In this document: positions 8,564-17,784 of the stretch, piece after piece | Layout of the letters: each line of letters opens with the position of its first letter | Numbering within the stretch: the stretch's first letter is position 1 | NCBI RefSeq assembly: GCF_003323745.1 | Contig: NZ_QOIL01000020.1 | Span: forward strand, 81,997 to 145,996 | Direction: 5' to 3' | Source: Sphaerisporangium album | GTDB lineage: Bacteria > Actinomycetota > Actinomycetes > Streptosporangiales > Streptosporangiaceae | DNA: 64,000 nt | Made by a program: the position numbers and the translations under genes | Notes under the pieces: generated by a model | Told to the model about the DNA's origin: nothing | Databases searched by the model: none | Seen by the model: the letters and a program-made list of their open reading frames with translations, nothing else

Positions 8564-9439
8564 GTGCGTGAGCCGTCGACGACCCACGTCTACTTCGACG
8601 GGCAGATCACCGAGGCGGACAAGGCACGGCCCTCCCTGTGGAGCTACTCCCTGCACTACGGGTACGGCGTCTTCGAGGGCCTGCGCGCGTACGACCACGG
8701 GGGAACGGCCCGGATCTTCCGCCTGGACGAGCACGTCGAGCGCCTGTACGCCTCGGCGCGGACCCTCGGGATACCCCTGGAGCACGACCGCGCCGCCCTC
8801 GCCGAGGCCCATCACGAGGTGCTGCGGGCCAACGGCCTCACGGCCGGGTACATCCGGCCGATCGTCTTCGTGGGAGACGGCCTGTCCGGGCTGACGACCA
8901 GGGACCTGGACGTGCACGTGGCCATCCTCGCGTGGAGCTGGGAGGCCGGCCACGCCGTGCCGCCGCCCGGCGTGCGGCTGTGCGTGTCGGCACGCCGCCG
9001 CCCGCCGGCGGACTCCTTCCCGCCGCACGCCAAGGCGACGGGCAACTACGTCGTGTCCAAGCTGGCCCACAACGAGGCGGTCGCGCGCGGGTACGACGAC
9101 GCGGTCATGCTCGACGCCGACGGGCACGTGGCCGAGGCCACGGCTCTGAACATCTTCGCCGTCCGCGGCGACCGCCTGCTCACGCCGGCCCCGCACGCCT
9201 GCCTGCCCGGCATCACCCGGGCCGCCGTCATGGAACTGGCGGCCGGCGCCGGGCTCGACGTCCGCGAGGCGGTGATGGACGTCCCGGCGCTGACCGGCGC
9301 CGACGAGGTGTTCCTCACCAGCACGGCGGCGGGCGTCCGTCCCGTATGGCAGGTGGAGGAGCGGCCGATCGGCTCCGGGACGACCGGCCCGGTCACGCGG
9401 CGGCTGGCGGAGCTCTACGACGACCTGGTGAGCCGATGA
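8564..9439 (+). CDS. Class IV (branched-chain-type) aminotransferase
   Basis: A 291-residue PLP enzyme with the fold-type IV pattern. HYGYGVFEGLRAY is at the N-terminus, the Schiff-base lysine is Lys157 in KATGNYVVSKL, and the C-terminal phosphate-binding part reads GADEVFLTSTAAGV. Length matches IlvE-type enzymes. Start is GTG one base after the stop of the BacA-like gene, and the stop overlaps the next ATG. Placed in this operon, it most likely transaminates the 2-oxo acid made by the BacA/cupin pair into the amino acid used by the NRPS. A function in ordinary branched-chain metabolism is less likely, given the tight coupling. Confidence 0.9.
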   Translation: MREPSTTHVYFDGQITEADKARPSLWSYSLHYGYGVFEGLRAYDHGGTARIFRLDEHVERLYASARTLGIPLEHDRAALAEAHHEVLRANGLTAGYIRPIVFVGDGLSGLTTRDLDVHVAILAWSWEAGHAVPPPGVRLCVSARRRPPADSFPPHAKATGNYVVSKLAHNEAVARGYDDAVMLDADGHVAEATALNIFAVRGDRLLTPAPHACLPGITRAAVMELAAGAGLDVREAVMDVPALTGADEVFLTSTAAGVRPVWQVEERPIGSGTTGPVTRRLAELYDDLVSR

Positions 9440-10161
9440 AGAGGAGTGTGCGAGAAGTGGCCAACGACAAGCTCGGCGCCGTGGAGGAGCTCGTCACGCG
9501 GGCCGGGGTGACGACCTGCACGATCGTGGACGTCCTCGACGGGCTCGGCGTCGTCAACGCCGTCCTGCCGAGCGCGCTGCGGCGGCTGTCGGGCGGCGGC
9601 GCGATGGCGTTCGGCACGGCCTACACCGTGTCCTGGGCGCCGGTGCGCAAGGGTCCCCAGATCAAGGCGGCCTCGCCGAGCACGTGGGAGCAGGTGCGCG
9701 ACTTCCTGGTGCCCGAGGTCTCCGACGGGACCGGGCGGATCTACGTCGCGGGAGCCGGCGCCCTGCTCACCGAGGCGGCGCTGGCGGGGGGCATGTCGGT
9801 CACCTACCTGCTCCGGCAGCTGGGCTTCAACGGCGTCGTGCTGGGCGGGGCGGTGCGCGACCTGGCCGTCATCGAGTCCATGCCCCTGCCCGTGGTGGCC
9901 GCCAACGTGGTGCCGACCGACACCCAGGGGGCCTACCGGGTGCACGAGACCGGAGCCGAGTGCCTGATCGGCGAGGTCCGGGTCCGCACCGGCGACTGGG
10001 TCTTCAGCGACGGCAACGGCGTCGTCGTGGTGCCCGACGACCTGGTCCTGGACGTCCTGAAGCTGTCCGCCGAGATCGAGGCCACCGAGCAGGAGATCCT
10101 GCGCCGCCTCGGCGCCGGTGAGCGGCTTCCCGGCCTGATAGACGCCCTCGGCCGCATCTGA
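9436..10161 (+). CDS. RraA-like protein (HMG/CHA aldolase fold)
   Basis: The 241-residue protein has the RraA/4-hydroxy-4-methyl-2-oxoglutarate aldolase core, with GVVLGGAVRDLAVIES and the nearby PVVAANV strand. Aldolases of the family use a metal-binding acidic residue 21 positions before the Arg of the RD pair. By my alignment that position is Met here (GGMSVTYLL), so classical aldolase activity is doubtful. ATG overlaps the aminotransferase stop by 4 nt (ATGA), and only 3 nt separate its stop from the NRPS ATG. I have not met this family as a standard member of BacA-type pathways. It might act on a 2-oxo acid intermediate, for example as a decarboxylase, tautomerase or retro-aldolase, but this is open. 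Confidence 0.82.
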   Translation: MKRSVREVANDKLGAVEELVTRAGVTTCTIVDVLDGLGVVNAVLPSALRRLSGGGAMAFGTAYTVSWAPVRKGPQIKAASPSTWEQVRDFLVPEVSDGTGRIYVAGAGALLTEAALAGGMSVTYLLRQLGFNGVVLGGAVRDLAVIESMPLPVVAANVVPTDTQGAYRVHETGAECLIGEVRVRTGDWVFSDGNGVVVVPDDLVLDVLKLSAEIEATEQEILRRLGAGERLPGLIDALGRI

Positions 10162-10164
10162 CCC

Positions 10165-13100
10165 ATGACCACCGAAACCCACCGCGCCGTCCCCCTCTCC
10201 CACGCCCAGCGGCGGCTGTGGACGCTGGCGCAGCTACGGCCCGGGGACCCGTTCTTCAACATCCCGTTCACCGTCGACGTGGACGGCCCGCTGGACATGC
10301 CGTCGCTCCGCCGCGCCGTCGAGGAGGTCGTCCGGCGGCATCCGGCGCTACGGACGACGATCCGCCGCGTGGGCGACGTCCCGGTGCACGTCACCGGCGA
10401 TGCCCCTGACCTGGGCGGCTTCGAGCTCGTGGACCTTGCCGACCTTCCCCGGGGCTCCCGCGCCGCCCGGGCCGGCGCGCTGGTCCACGCGTTCGCGCAG
10501 GCGCCGTTCGACCTGGAACGCGGCCCGCTGATCAGGACGCGGCTGCTGCGGCTGGACGAGCGCACGCACCGGCTGGCCGTGAACGTGCACCACATCGTCT
10601 TCGACGGGCTGTCACTCGGCATCTTCACCCGCGAGCTGGCGACCCTGTACGGCGCGTTCGCCCAGGGGCTGCCCTCCCCGCTGCCGGAGCCGGGGGCCGA
10701 CTACCTCGCCCACGCCGCCCGGCGCGCCTCGCCCGACTCCCCGGGGACCGGCGCCGAGCTGCGGTACTGGACCCGGCGCCTGGCCGGAGCCCCCGAGACG
10801 ATCGAGCTGCCCGCGTCGCGCCCCCGGCCGGCCGCGACGCGCCACGCCGGCGCGCTGCGGTCGCGGCTGATCCCGAAGGAGGTGGTGGAGCCGCTGCGCC
10901 CGCTCGCCCGCAGGAGCAGGGCGACGATGTTCATGGTGCTGAAGGCCGCGTTCGACGTCCTCCTCGCCCACTACGGCACGCGCGACGTGCTGACCGGCGT
11001 GGCGCTGTCGGGGCGTGACAGCGGCGAGAGCGCCGGTCTGATCGGCTACCTCGCCAAGCCGGTGGTCCTGCGCTCCGACCTGTCGGGCGACCCGGCGTTC
11101 CGGGAGCTGCTCGCGCGGGTGCGCGGCGACGTGCTGGACGCCCACGACCACGCCGACCTGCCCTTCGAGGCGGTGATCGAGACGCTCGGCGTGGCGCTCG
11201 ACCCGAGCCACCACCCGCTGTACCAGGTGATGTTCGCCTACGAGGCCGAACCGGCGCCCCACGCGGCGGCGGGGGCCTCGTTCACGGTGGTCCCGCTGCG
11301 GCCCGAGACGATGAAGGTGGAGCTCAGCCTCGCGCTGACGGACACCAACGACGGGCTGCTCGCCGAGATGGACCACCGCACCGACCTGTTCGACGCGGCG
11401 ACCGTCGACGCGATGCTGGCCCGGCTGGAGACGGTGCTGGAGCGGGCGGGCCGGGACCCGGACGCGCGGGCGAGCGAGCTGACCGCCCTCGACGCGGCCG
11501 AGCGCCTCCGGGCCGCCGCCGAGTGGGGCGCCGCCGAGTGGGGCGCGGCCGGATGGAGCGCGGGCGGACGGGACCCCGGCGAGGCCACCCGTCCGGCCGA
11601 GAAGCCGCTCCCCCCTCCGGGCGCGGAGCCGGTCCACGCGCGGGCCGGGGAGCCGGTCCACCGCCTGGTCGAGCGCCAGGCCGCCGCCACCCCGGACGCG
11701 GTCGCCGTCGAGGCCGCGCCGGACCCGTGGACCTACCGCGAGCTGGACGCCGCCGCCGGCCGGATCGCCGACCACCTCGCCGGGCTCGGCGTCGGGACGG
11801 AGACGCGGGTCGGCGTGAGCCTGCCCCGCTCGCCCGAGTGGGTGGCCGCGATCCTGGGCGTGCTCAAGGCCGGCGGGACGTGCGTGCCGCTCGACCCGTC
11901 TCTCCCCGCGTTCCGAGTGCGCACCACGGTCATGGACGCCGGGATCGAGGTCGTGCTGGCCGGGCCGCGCACGGAGGCGCAGTTCGCCGGCGCCCGGACA
12001 CGGGTCGTGCGGTGCGACCTCTCCGACGAGACGATCTTCGGCGGTCCGCCCGCGCCCCGGCCCGACGTGGCGCCGGGCGACGCGGCCTTCGTCCTGTACA
12101 CCGCGGGGGTGACCGGCGAGCCGAACGGCGTGGTGCTCGAACACCGCAATCTGGCGAACCTGCTGCGCTGGGCGCGTCGCGATCTGCCCGCCGGGACGTG
12201 GGAGGCGACCCCGCTGCTCGGCTCACCCGGCTCGGGCGCGGCGCTGATCGAGACGCTCGCGGCGCTGACCGGCGGCGGCCGGGTGGTGGTCGCGGACGGC
12301 GGCGCCGCGCGGGCGGCGTCCTCGGCGACGGTGATCTGCGCGACGCCGTCACTGCTGGCCCGGATCCTCGCCCAGGGGGGCCTGGGGCCGTCCGTGCGCA
12401 CGGTCCTGGCCCATGGCGAGCCGCTCGCGCCCGCCCTGGCGCGTGCCGCGCTGGCCGCCGGAAACGTCGAGGAGGTCCGGTCGGTGTACGGCACGACCGA
12501 GGCGTCCCTGTGGTCGCTCACGGGCCGGGCGGACGACGGCGAGGCGTCGATCGTCCCGGCGGGGCGGCCGCTGGACGGCACGGCGGCCTACATCCTCGAC
12601 GACCGGCTGAGACCCCTGCCGCCGGGCGTCACCGGCGCGCTGTACATCGGCGGGGCAGGGGTCGCCCGCGGACACCTCGACCCGCGCCAGGCCGCCGAGC
12701 GGTTCGTCCCGGACCCGTTCTCCGAGGTCCCGGGCGCGCGCATGGTCGCGACCGGAGACCTGGCACGCCGGGGACCCGACGGCCGCGTCCACATCGCCGG
12801 ACGCGCGGCGCACGCCGTGTACCGGCGCGGGAGCAGGGTGGAGGCCGGGCAGATCGAGGCCGTCCTGCTGGAACACCCGGGGGTCGCCGCCGCGTACGCG
12901 CTGGTGCGGCCCGCGGACGATCCGCCGGCGGACGAACCGGCTCCGGGCCCCGGGCCGTCCGCCGCGGACGGCGCCCTCGTGGCCGCGGCCGTGGTGGCCC
13001 GGCCCGGGACGGGCCTGACCCCGGCCGAGCTCATGCCGCACCTGCGCGGTCACCTCCCCGGCGCCCTGATGCCCGAGCGGGTGGTCGTCACCGAATCGCT

Positions 13101-13512
13101 TCCGCTGCTGCCGAGCGGCCGGCCCGACCCGTCGTGGGTCTTCGAGGCACTGGCGCGGGCCCCGGTCGCGACCGGGGACGAGCCGCCGGCGAGCGCCGGC
13201 GAACGCGCTGTCGCCGGCGCCTGGGCCGCCGTGCTCGGGCGCGGGGTGGGGGTCAACGAGAACTTCTTCGACGCGGGTGGCAACTCCCTGCTCCTCGTCC
13301 GGCTGCGCGACCGCCTGCGCGACTCCCTGGGCAAGGACGTGCACCTCGTCGACCTCTTCCGGCACACGACGATCAGGGCCATGGCCGGCGCCCTCGGCGA
13401 CCCTCTGGGCGACGCGGACACGCCGGCGCCGACCGGCGGGACGGATCGCGGACGGGAGCGCCGGGAGGCCGTGGAGGCCCTGCGCCGCACCCGGCGGCCG
13501 GGCCCTCGGTAG
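10165..13512 (+). CDS. NRPS C-A*-PCP with apparently inactive adenylation domain
   Basis: The 1115-residue protein has a condensation domain (about 8-430) with HHIVFDG (His142, His143, Asp147), an adenylation-like domain (about 500-1000) and a carrier with FFDAGGNSL (Ser1041). The adenylation cores are eroded. A3 reads YTAGVTGEPNG (from residue 645) instead of YTSGSTGxPKG, the FDxS of A4 is absent, A8 reads GRAAHAVYRRGSRVE, and A10 reads LPSGRPD with Arg986 where the catalytic lysine should follow NG. The A domain therefore probably does not activate a substrate, while C and PCP look functional. The next gene encodes an intact stand-alone adenylation enzyme, 38 nt downstream, which could load Ser1041 in trans. 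Confidence 0.93.
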   Translation: MTTETHRAVPLSHAQRRLWTLAQLRPGDPFFNIPFTVDVDGPLDMPSLRRAVEEVVRRHPALRTTIRRVGDVPVHVTGDAPDLGGFELVDLADLPRGSRAARAGALVHAFAQAPFDLERGPLIRTRLLRLDERTHRLAVNVHHIVFDGLSLGIFTRELATLYGAFAQGLPSPLPEPGADYLAHAARRASPDSPGTGAELRYWTRRLAGAPETIELPASRPRPAATRHAGALRSRLIPKEVVEPLRPLARRSRATMFMVLKAAFDVLLAHYGTRDVLTGVALSGRDSGESAGLIGYLAKPVVLRSDLSGDPAFRELLARVRGDVLDAHDHADLPFEAVIETLGVALDPSHHPLYQVMFAYEAEPAPHAAAGASFTVVPLRPETMKVELSLALTDTNDGLLAEMDHRTDLFDAATVDAMLARLETVLERAGRDPDARASELTALDAAERLRAAAEWGAAEWGAAGWSAGGRDPGEATRPAEKPLPPPGAEPVHARAGEPVHRLVERQAAATPDAVAVEAAPDPWTYRELDAAAGRIADHLAGLGVGTETRVGVSLPRSPEWVAAILGVLKAGGTCVPLDPSLPAFRVRTTVMDAGIEVVLAGPRTEAQFAGARTRVVRCDLSDETIFGGPPAPRPDVAPGDAAFVLYTAGVTGEPNGVVLEHRNLANLLRWARRDLPAGTWEATPLLGSPGSGAALIETLAALTGGGRVVVADGGAARAASSATVICATPSLLARILAQGGLGPSVRTVLAHGEPLAPALARAALAAGNVEEVRSVYGTTEASLWSLTGRADDGEASIVPAGRPLDGTAAYILDDRLRPLPPGVTGALYIGGAGVARGHLDPRQAAERFVPDPFSEVPGARMVATGDLARRGPDGRVHIAGRAAHAVYRRGSRVEAGQIEAVLLEHPGVAAAYALVRPADDPPADEPAPGPGPSAADGALVAAAVVARPGTGLTPAELMPHLRGHLPGALMPERVVVTESLPLLPSGRPDPSWVFEALARAPVATGDEPPASAGERAVAGAWAAVLGRGVGVNENFFDAGGNSLLLVRLRDRLRDSLGKDVHLVDLFRHTTIRAMAGALGDPLGDADTPAPTGGTDRGRERREAVEALRRTRRPGPR

Positions 13513-13550
13513 CCGCCGGCGGACCCGGACGGTCACGAACTGGAGATGAC

Positions 13551-15104
13551 GTGGAGAATCGCACGCTGTACCAATGGTTCGCCGCCTCGGCGGAGCGGTA
13601 CCCCGGCGAGCCCGCCCTGGAGATCGGGGATCAGATCCTCACCTACCGGGAGCTGGAGGAACGGGTGCTCGCGCTGAGCGCCCGCGTCGCGGTCCCGCTC
13701 ACGGCGGCCCCGGGCGTGGACGGCACGCCGCGGGTCGCCCTGGTCGCGTCGCGCACGCTCTCGGCGTACGTCGGTTACCTGGCGATCCAGCGCGCCGGCG
13801 CCGCGGTGCTGCCGCTCAACCCCGACCACCCCGAGCAGCGCAACCTGGACATCGCCCAGCGGGCGGGCGTCGTCATGGCGCTGGTGGACGGGCGCCGCGC
13901 CGATCCGTTCGCCACGCTCCCCCGGCGGTTCCGCCCGCCCGTGCTGACCATCGGGGACGATCCGGAACCGGCCGGGGCCGAGGGGCCGCCGCCGGTGCCC
14001 ACCGACACCGAGGCCGAGGCGTACATCCAGTTCACCTCCGGGTCCACGGGCCGGCCCAAGGGCGTGCCGATCCGCCACCGCAACATCTCGCCGTACATCG
14101 CCCACAACATCGCCAGGTACGAGGTGGGGGTGGGCGGCCGGTTGTCGCAGGTCTTCGGGCTGACCTTCGACGTGTCCGCCGCCGACCTGTTCGTCACCTG
14201 GGGCGGCGGAGCCACGCTGGTCGTGCCCGACCAGCACGACCTGTACCACCCGGTCGAGTTCATCACCGGCCGCCGGCTGACGCACTGGTTCTCGGTCCCC
14301 TCGTCGGCGCGGGTCGCCCAGCAGATGGGGAACCTGCCCCTCGGACGCGCCACCGGCCTGCGGCACAGCCTCTTCGGCGGCGAGGCGGTCACCATGAAGC
14401 ACGCCGAGCTATGGCGGAAGGTGGCGCCCAACTCCGACATCCATAACCTTTACGGGCCGACGGAGACGACGATCAACTGCACCGAGCACCGTCTCACCGG
14501 CGACCCGTCGACGTGGACGCCGGGCTCCAACGGGACCGTGCCGATCGGCGTCATGTACCCGGGCATGGAGGCGCTGGTGCTGGACGACCAAGGGCGGCGC
14601 GCCGACGAGGGCGAGCTGTGCCTGCGGGGAACGCAGCGGTTCGACGGCTACCTGGACCCCCAGGAGAACGTCGGGCGGTTCGTCCTGTTCGAGGACGACG
14701 GGCCCGCCGTCCTGTACGACGGCTCCGAGCCGCTCACCGCCCGGCACTGGTACCGCACCGGCGACCGGGTGCGCGTCGAGGGCGGGTACCTGGTGTGCTC
14801 CGGGCGGCTGGACCAGCAGGTGAAGATCCTCGGTCACCGCATCGAGCTCGGCGAGGTGGAGGCCGCGATGCGGCGTCACCCCGACGTGATGGACGCGGCC
14901 GTGGTCGGGGTCTCCGACGACGGCGAGACCCGGCTGTACGCGTTCTACACCGGCACCGAGCTGCCGCCGGCCGAGTTCGACCACTGGCTGCGCCGGGAGA
15001 TCCCGATCCACATGGTCCCGACGAAGATCACGTACCTGGAGAAGATGCCGTTGAGCGAGAACGGCAAGACCGACCGCGGGAAGCTCGCGGAGATGCCGGC
15101 GTGA
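13551..15104 (+). CDS. Stand-alone NRPS-type adenylation enzyme
   Basis: A 517-residue adenylate-forming enzyme without C or carrier domain. Its cores are complete: FTSGSTGRPKG (A3), LTFDVSAADLF (A4), NLYGPTETT (A5), YRTGDR (A7), GRLDQQVKILGHRIELGE (A8) and PLSENGKTDRG (A10). The Asp of A4 that binds an alpha-amino group is kept, which favours an alpha-amino acid substrate. The code by eye is about D-V-A-F-L-G-L-I-N-K, which I cannot match to a known substrate; its pocket looks mostly apolar and would fit a carbocyclic side chain. GTG start with GGAG six bases upstream. The probable partner is the carrier of the preceding C-A*-PCP protein. Confidence 0.92.
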   Translation: MENRTLYQWFAASAERYPGEPALEIGDQILTYRELEERVLALSARVAVPLTAAPGVDGTPRVALVASRTLSAYVGYLAIQRAGAAVLPLNPDHPEQRNLDIAQRAGVVMALVDGRRADPFATLPRRFRPPVLTIGDDPEPAGAEGPPPVPTDTEAEAYIQFTSGSTGRPKGVPIRHRNISPYIAHNIARYEVGVGGRLSQVFGLTFDVSAADLFVTWGGGATLVVPDQHDLYHPVEFITGRRLTHWFSVPSSARVAQQMGNLPLGRATGLRHSLFGGEAVTMKHAELWRKVAPNSDIHNLYGPTETTINCTEHRLTGDPSTWTPGSNGTVPIGVMYPGMEALVLDDQGRRADEGELCLRGTQRFDGYLDPQENVGRFVLFEDDGPAVLYDGSEPLTARHWYRTGDRVRVEGGYLVCSGRLDQQVKILGHRIELGEVEAAMRRHPDVMDAAVVGVSDDGETRLYAFYTGTELPPAEFDHWLRREIPIHMVPTKITYLEKMPLSENGKTDRGKLAEMPA

Positions 15105-16102
15105 GGCTGCTCGTGCTCGGCGGCACCGAGTTCCTCGGACGCGCCGTCGCCGAGGAGGCGCTGTCGCGCGGCGCCGAGGTGACCATCCTCAACCGCGGCC
15201 GCCACGAACCGCCGCCCGGCGTCACGGCGCTGCGCGGCGACCGGACGGCGCCGGACGGGCTCGCGGCCCTCACCGGCGGCGAGTGGGACGCCGTGGTCGA
15301 CACCTGGTCCGGGGCACCCTTCGCCGTGCGGGACGCGACCCGGCTGCTCGCCGGGCGCGCCGAGGGGTACGCCTACATCTCCAGCCGGTCGGTGTACACC
15401 TACCCGCCCGCGCCCTACCTGGCCGAGGACGGGCCGGTCGTGGACGGCTCGCCCGGCGACGGGGAGGACGGCGGCGAGGTCGACTACGCCCGGGCCAAAC
15501 GCGGCGGGGAGCTCGCGGCCGAGGCCGTCTTCGGCGATCGGGCGCTGCTGGTGCGGGCGGGCCTGATCATCGGCCCGCGCGAGAACACCGGCCGGCTGCC
15601 CTGGTGGCTGGGGCGGATCGCCCGGGGCGGCGTCGTGCCCGCGCCGGGGCCACGCGACCTCGACCTGCAGTACGTCGACGCCCGCGACCTCGCCGCGTGG
15701 ACGCTTGACGCCCTCGCCCGCGGGCTCGGCGGCCCGTACAACGCCGTCGGCCCGCCCGCGTCCACGACGATGGGCGAGATCCTGGAGATCTGCGCGCGTG
15801 TCACCGGCGCGGGCGCGGAGCTGCGGTGGATTCCCCCCGAGACGGTGCTGGCCCGCGGGGTCGCGCCCTGGACGGACCTGCCGATGTGGCTGCCGCCGGG
15901 AGACGAGCACGCGGGCCTGTTCCGGGGTGACGTCTCCAGGGCGATCGCCGCGGGATTGCGCCTGCGGCCGCTCGAAGACACGGTCGCCGACACCTGGGCG
16001 CACATGCGCGCGGACGGCGACCCGCCCCGGCGGAAGGTGGGCCTCACCGACGAGCAGGAGGCGGCCCTGCTCGCGGCCGCGCCCGGCGATCAGGCCTGCT
16101 GA
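15101..16102 (+). CDS. Extended SDR family NAD(P)-dependent oxidoreductase/epimerase
   Basis: A 333-residue Rossmann protein beginning LVLGGTEFLGRAV (nucleotide-binding GGTxFLG). It has a serine-containing YISSRSVY strand, the catalytic pair in DYARAK (YxxxK), and LLVRAGLIIGPRE, typical of NAD-dependent epimerase/dehydratase-like proteins. GTG overlaps the stop of the adenylation gene (GTGA), so it belongs to the same operon and is its last visible member. It may reduce or oxidise the ring or side chain of the special amino acid, or act on the released product. The end overlaps the convergent lemA-like gene by 13 bp, which fixes the cluster boundary on this side. Confidence 0.9.
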   Translation: MRLLVLGGTEFLGRAVAEEALSRGAEVTILNRGRHEPPPGVTALRGDRTAPDGLAALTGGEWDAVVDTWSGAPFAVRDATRLLAGRAEGYAYISSRSVYTYPPAPYLAEDGPVVDGSPGDGEDGGEVDYARAKRGGELAAEAVFGDRALLVRAGLIIGPRENTGRLPWWLGRIARGGVVPAPGPRDLDLQYVDARDLAAWTLDALARGLGGPYNAVGPPASTTMGEILEICARVTGAGAELRWIPPETVLARGVAPWTDLPMWLPPGDEHAGLFRGDVSRAIAAGLRLRPLEDTVADTWAHMRADGDPPRRKVGLTDEQEAALLAAAPGDQAC

Positions 16103-16635
16103 GCGAAGGAGGCGGGCTCGGCGTCGTCGATCTCGAAGTAGGACGGCGGGTCGGTGTGGCCCGCCAGGCGCAGGGTGCGCGCGAGCCAGCGGCGCTGGGC
16201 GCGCCGGGTGACGTCCACCGCGTTGTTGTAGAACCGGCGCGAGTAGATGACCTTGGTGACGGCGGTGTCCAGCTCGGCCACCAGCGCCGCGCCTCCGGGG
16301 GCCTCGGCCAGGCGCTCCCGGAAGCGCTCCTGGTCCATCACGGCCCTGACGGTGCGCGACAGGTCGCTCTCGGCGTGCTCGCGCTCGTCCGGCCCCGCCG
16401 TGCGGGCCTCGTGCGTCGCGGCGGCCAGCACCAGGCTGGTCGCGGGGTCGAGCACCCGTGAGGCGGCCAGCTCCATGCAGACGGCGGCGCGGTGGATCAG
16501 CGCGGCGTCCAGCGCCGCCCGGGCGGTCTCCAGGCGGATGTGCATGCGGTCCAGCCGCCCGGCCCGCCAGGAGATGTAGACGGCGGCCAGCACGATGATC
16601 GCGCCGACCAGCAGGATGACGGTCATCGTGTTCAC
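16090..16635 (-). CDS. LemA-like membrane-anchored protein
   Basis: The 181-residue protein has one N-terminal membrane helix (about 5-24), then a mostly helical soluble part rich in Ala and Arg. SRRFYNNAV near residue 130 matches the helix of LemA-family proteins (ARRYYNxAV), but the overall match is loose. It is the last gene of the pgsA-patA-pimA operon, overlapping pimA by 4 nt. A gene of this kind commonly follows pimA in actinomycetes. Function unknown. Confidence 0.75.
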   Translation of the reverse strand: MNTMTVILLVGAIIVLAAVYISWRAGRLDRMHIRLETARAALDAALIHRAAVCMELAASRVLDPATSLVLAAATHEARTAGPDEREHAESDLSRTVRAVMDQERFRERLAEAPGGAALVAELDTAVTKVIYSRRFYNNAVDVTRRAQRRWLARTLRLAGHTDPPSYFEIDDAEPASFAQQA

Positions 16636-17777
16636 AGCACGGCCCCGCGACGCTCCTCTTCGACGCCGCCGGACCCGGTCGCCGCCACCGTCTCGTAGAC
16701 GCGGACGACGTCGCGGGCCACGGTGGACCAGTCGTACCTGCGGACGGCCACGCGGGCCTCGTCCGAGAGCTTGGCGCGGCGCTCGGGGGCGTCCAGCAGG
16801 GCGGCCGCCTCGCGGGCCAGCGACGCGGCGTCGCCGGTGGTGAACAGCGCGCCCGCCTGGCCCTCGCCGAGCACCTTGCGGAAGGCGGGGATGTCGCTGG
16901 CCAGCACGGTCGCCCCGGCCGCCATCGCCTCGGCGAGGACGATGCCGAAGCTCTCGCCGTGGGTGTTAGGCGCGCAGAAGACGTCCACGGAGTGGTAGGC
17001 GCGGGCCTTGTCCTCCTCGCTGACCATGCCGAGGACGCCGACCCGGTCGCGCAGCGCCGCGGGCACCTTGGACAGCACCTCGTCCGCGTCTCCCGGCCCG
17101 GCGACGAGCAGCCGCAGACCGGGACGCTCGGGCGCCAGCAGCGTGAAGGCCTCCAGCAGCACCGGCAGGCCCTTGCGGGGCTCGTCCATGCGGCCGAGGA
17201 ACCCGATCACGCCGCCGTCGGGGCCCCAGCCCGGGAGCGGCTCGGCCTGCGCGTACCGGCTCACCGTGACGCCGTTGGGGATCAGCACCGCGTCGCCGCC
17301 CATGTGCTCCACGAGGGTCTTGCGGGCGGCGTCGGACACGGCGATCCGGCCGGTGATCTTCTCCAGCGCGGTGTGCAGCACCGGCGCGGTGACCGACACG
17401 GCCCGCGAGCGCTGGTAGGACGCGTGGAAGGTCGCCACGATGGGGCCGCGGGCCGCCCAGCAGGCCAGCAGGCCCACGGACGGGACGGCGGGCTCGTGCA
17501 CGTGCAGCACGTCGAAACGGCCCTCGCGCAGCCACTTGCGCACGCGGCCCGCCGACAGGAAGCCGAACGCCAGGCGCGCGACCGAGCCGTTGTAGGGCAC
17601 GGGGACGGCGCGGCCGGCGGAGGTGACGTAGAACGGCAGCGGCGCGTCGTCGGAGGCGGGGGCGATGACCGAGACATGGTGACCGTCGGCGATGAGCGCC
17701 TCGGCGAGGTCGCGGACGTGGGCCATCACGCCGCCGGGGACGTCCCAGGTGTACGGGCACACCATGCCGACCCTCAT
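16632..17777 (-). CDS. pimA: Phosphatidylinositol alpha-mannosyltransferase PimA
   Basis: A 381-residue GT4 enzyme that transfers mannose from GDP-mannose to phosphatidylinositol at the inner face of the membrane, the first mannosylation of PIM synthesis. Seen are the N-terminal Gly-rich loop WDVPGGVMAHVRDLA, VLHVHEPAVPS, and HGESFGIVLAEAMAAG with the EX7E donor-binding motif. The gene lies 7 nt downstream of patA, and pgsA precedes that, the usual actinobacterial order for this pathway, so the assignment is firm. Confidence 0.95.
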   Translation of the reverse strand: MRVGMVCPYTWDVPGGVMAHVRDLAEALIADGHHVSVIAPASDDAPLPFYVTSAGRAVPVPYNGSVARLAFGFLSAGRVRKWLREGRFDVLHVHEPAVPSVGLLACWAARGPIVATFHASYQRSRAVSVTAPVLHTALEKITGRIAVSDAARKTLVEHMGGDAVLIPNGVTVSRYAQAEPLPGWGPDGGVIGFLGRMDEPRKGLPVLLEAFTLLAPERPGLRLLVAGPGDADEVLSKVPAALRDRVGVLGMVSEEDKARAYHSVDVFCAPNTHGESFGIVLAEAMAAGATVLASDIPAFRKVLGEGQAGALFTTGDAASLAREAAALLDAPERRAKLSDEARVAVRRYDWSTVARDVVRVYETVAATGSGGVEEERRGAVL

Positions 17778-17784
17778 GGCGCGG

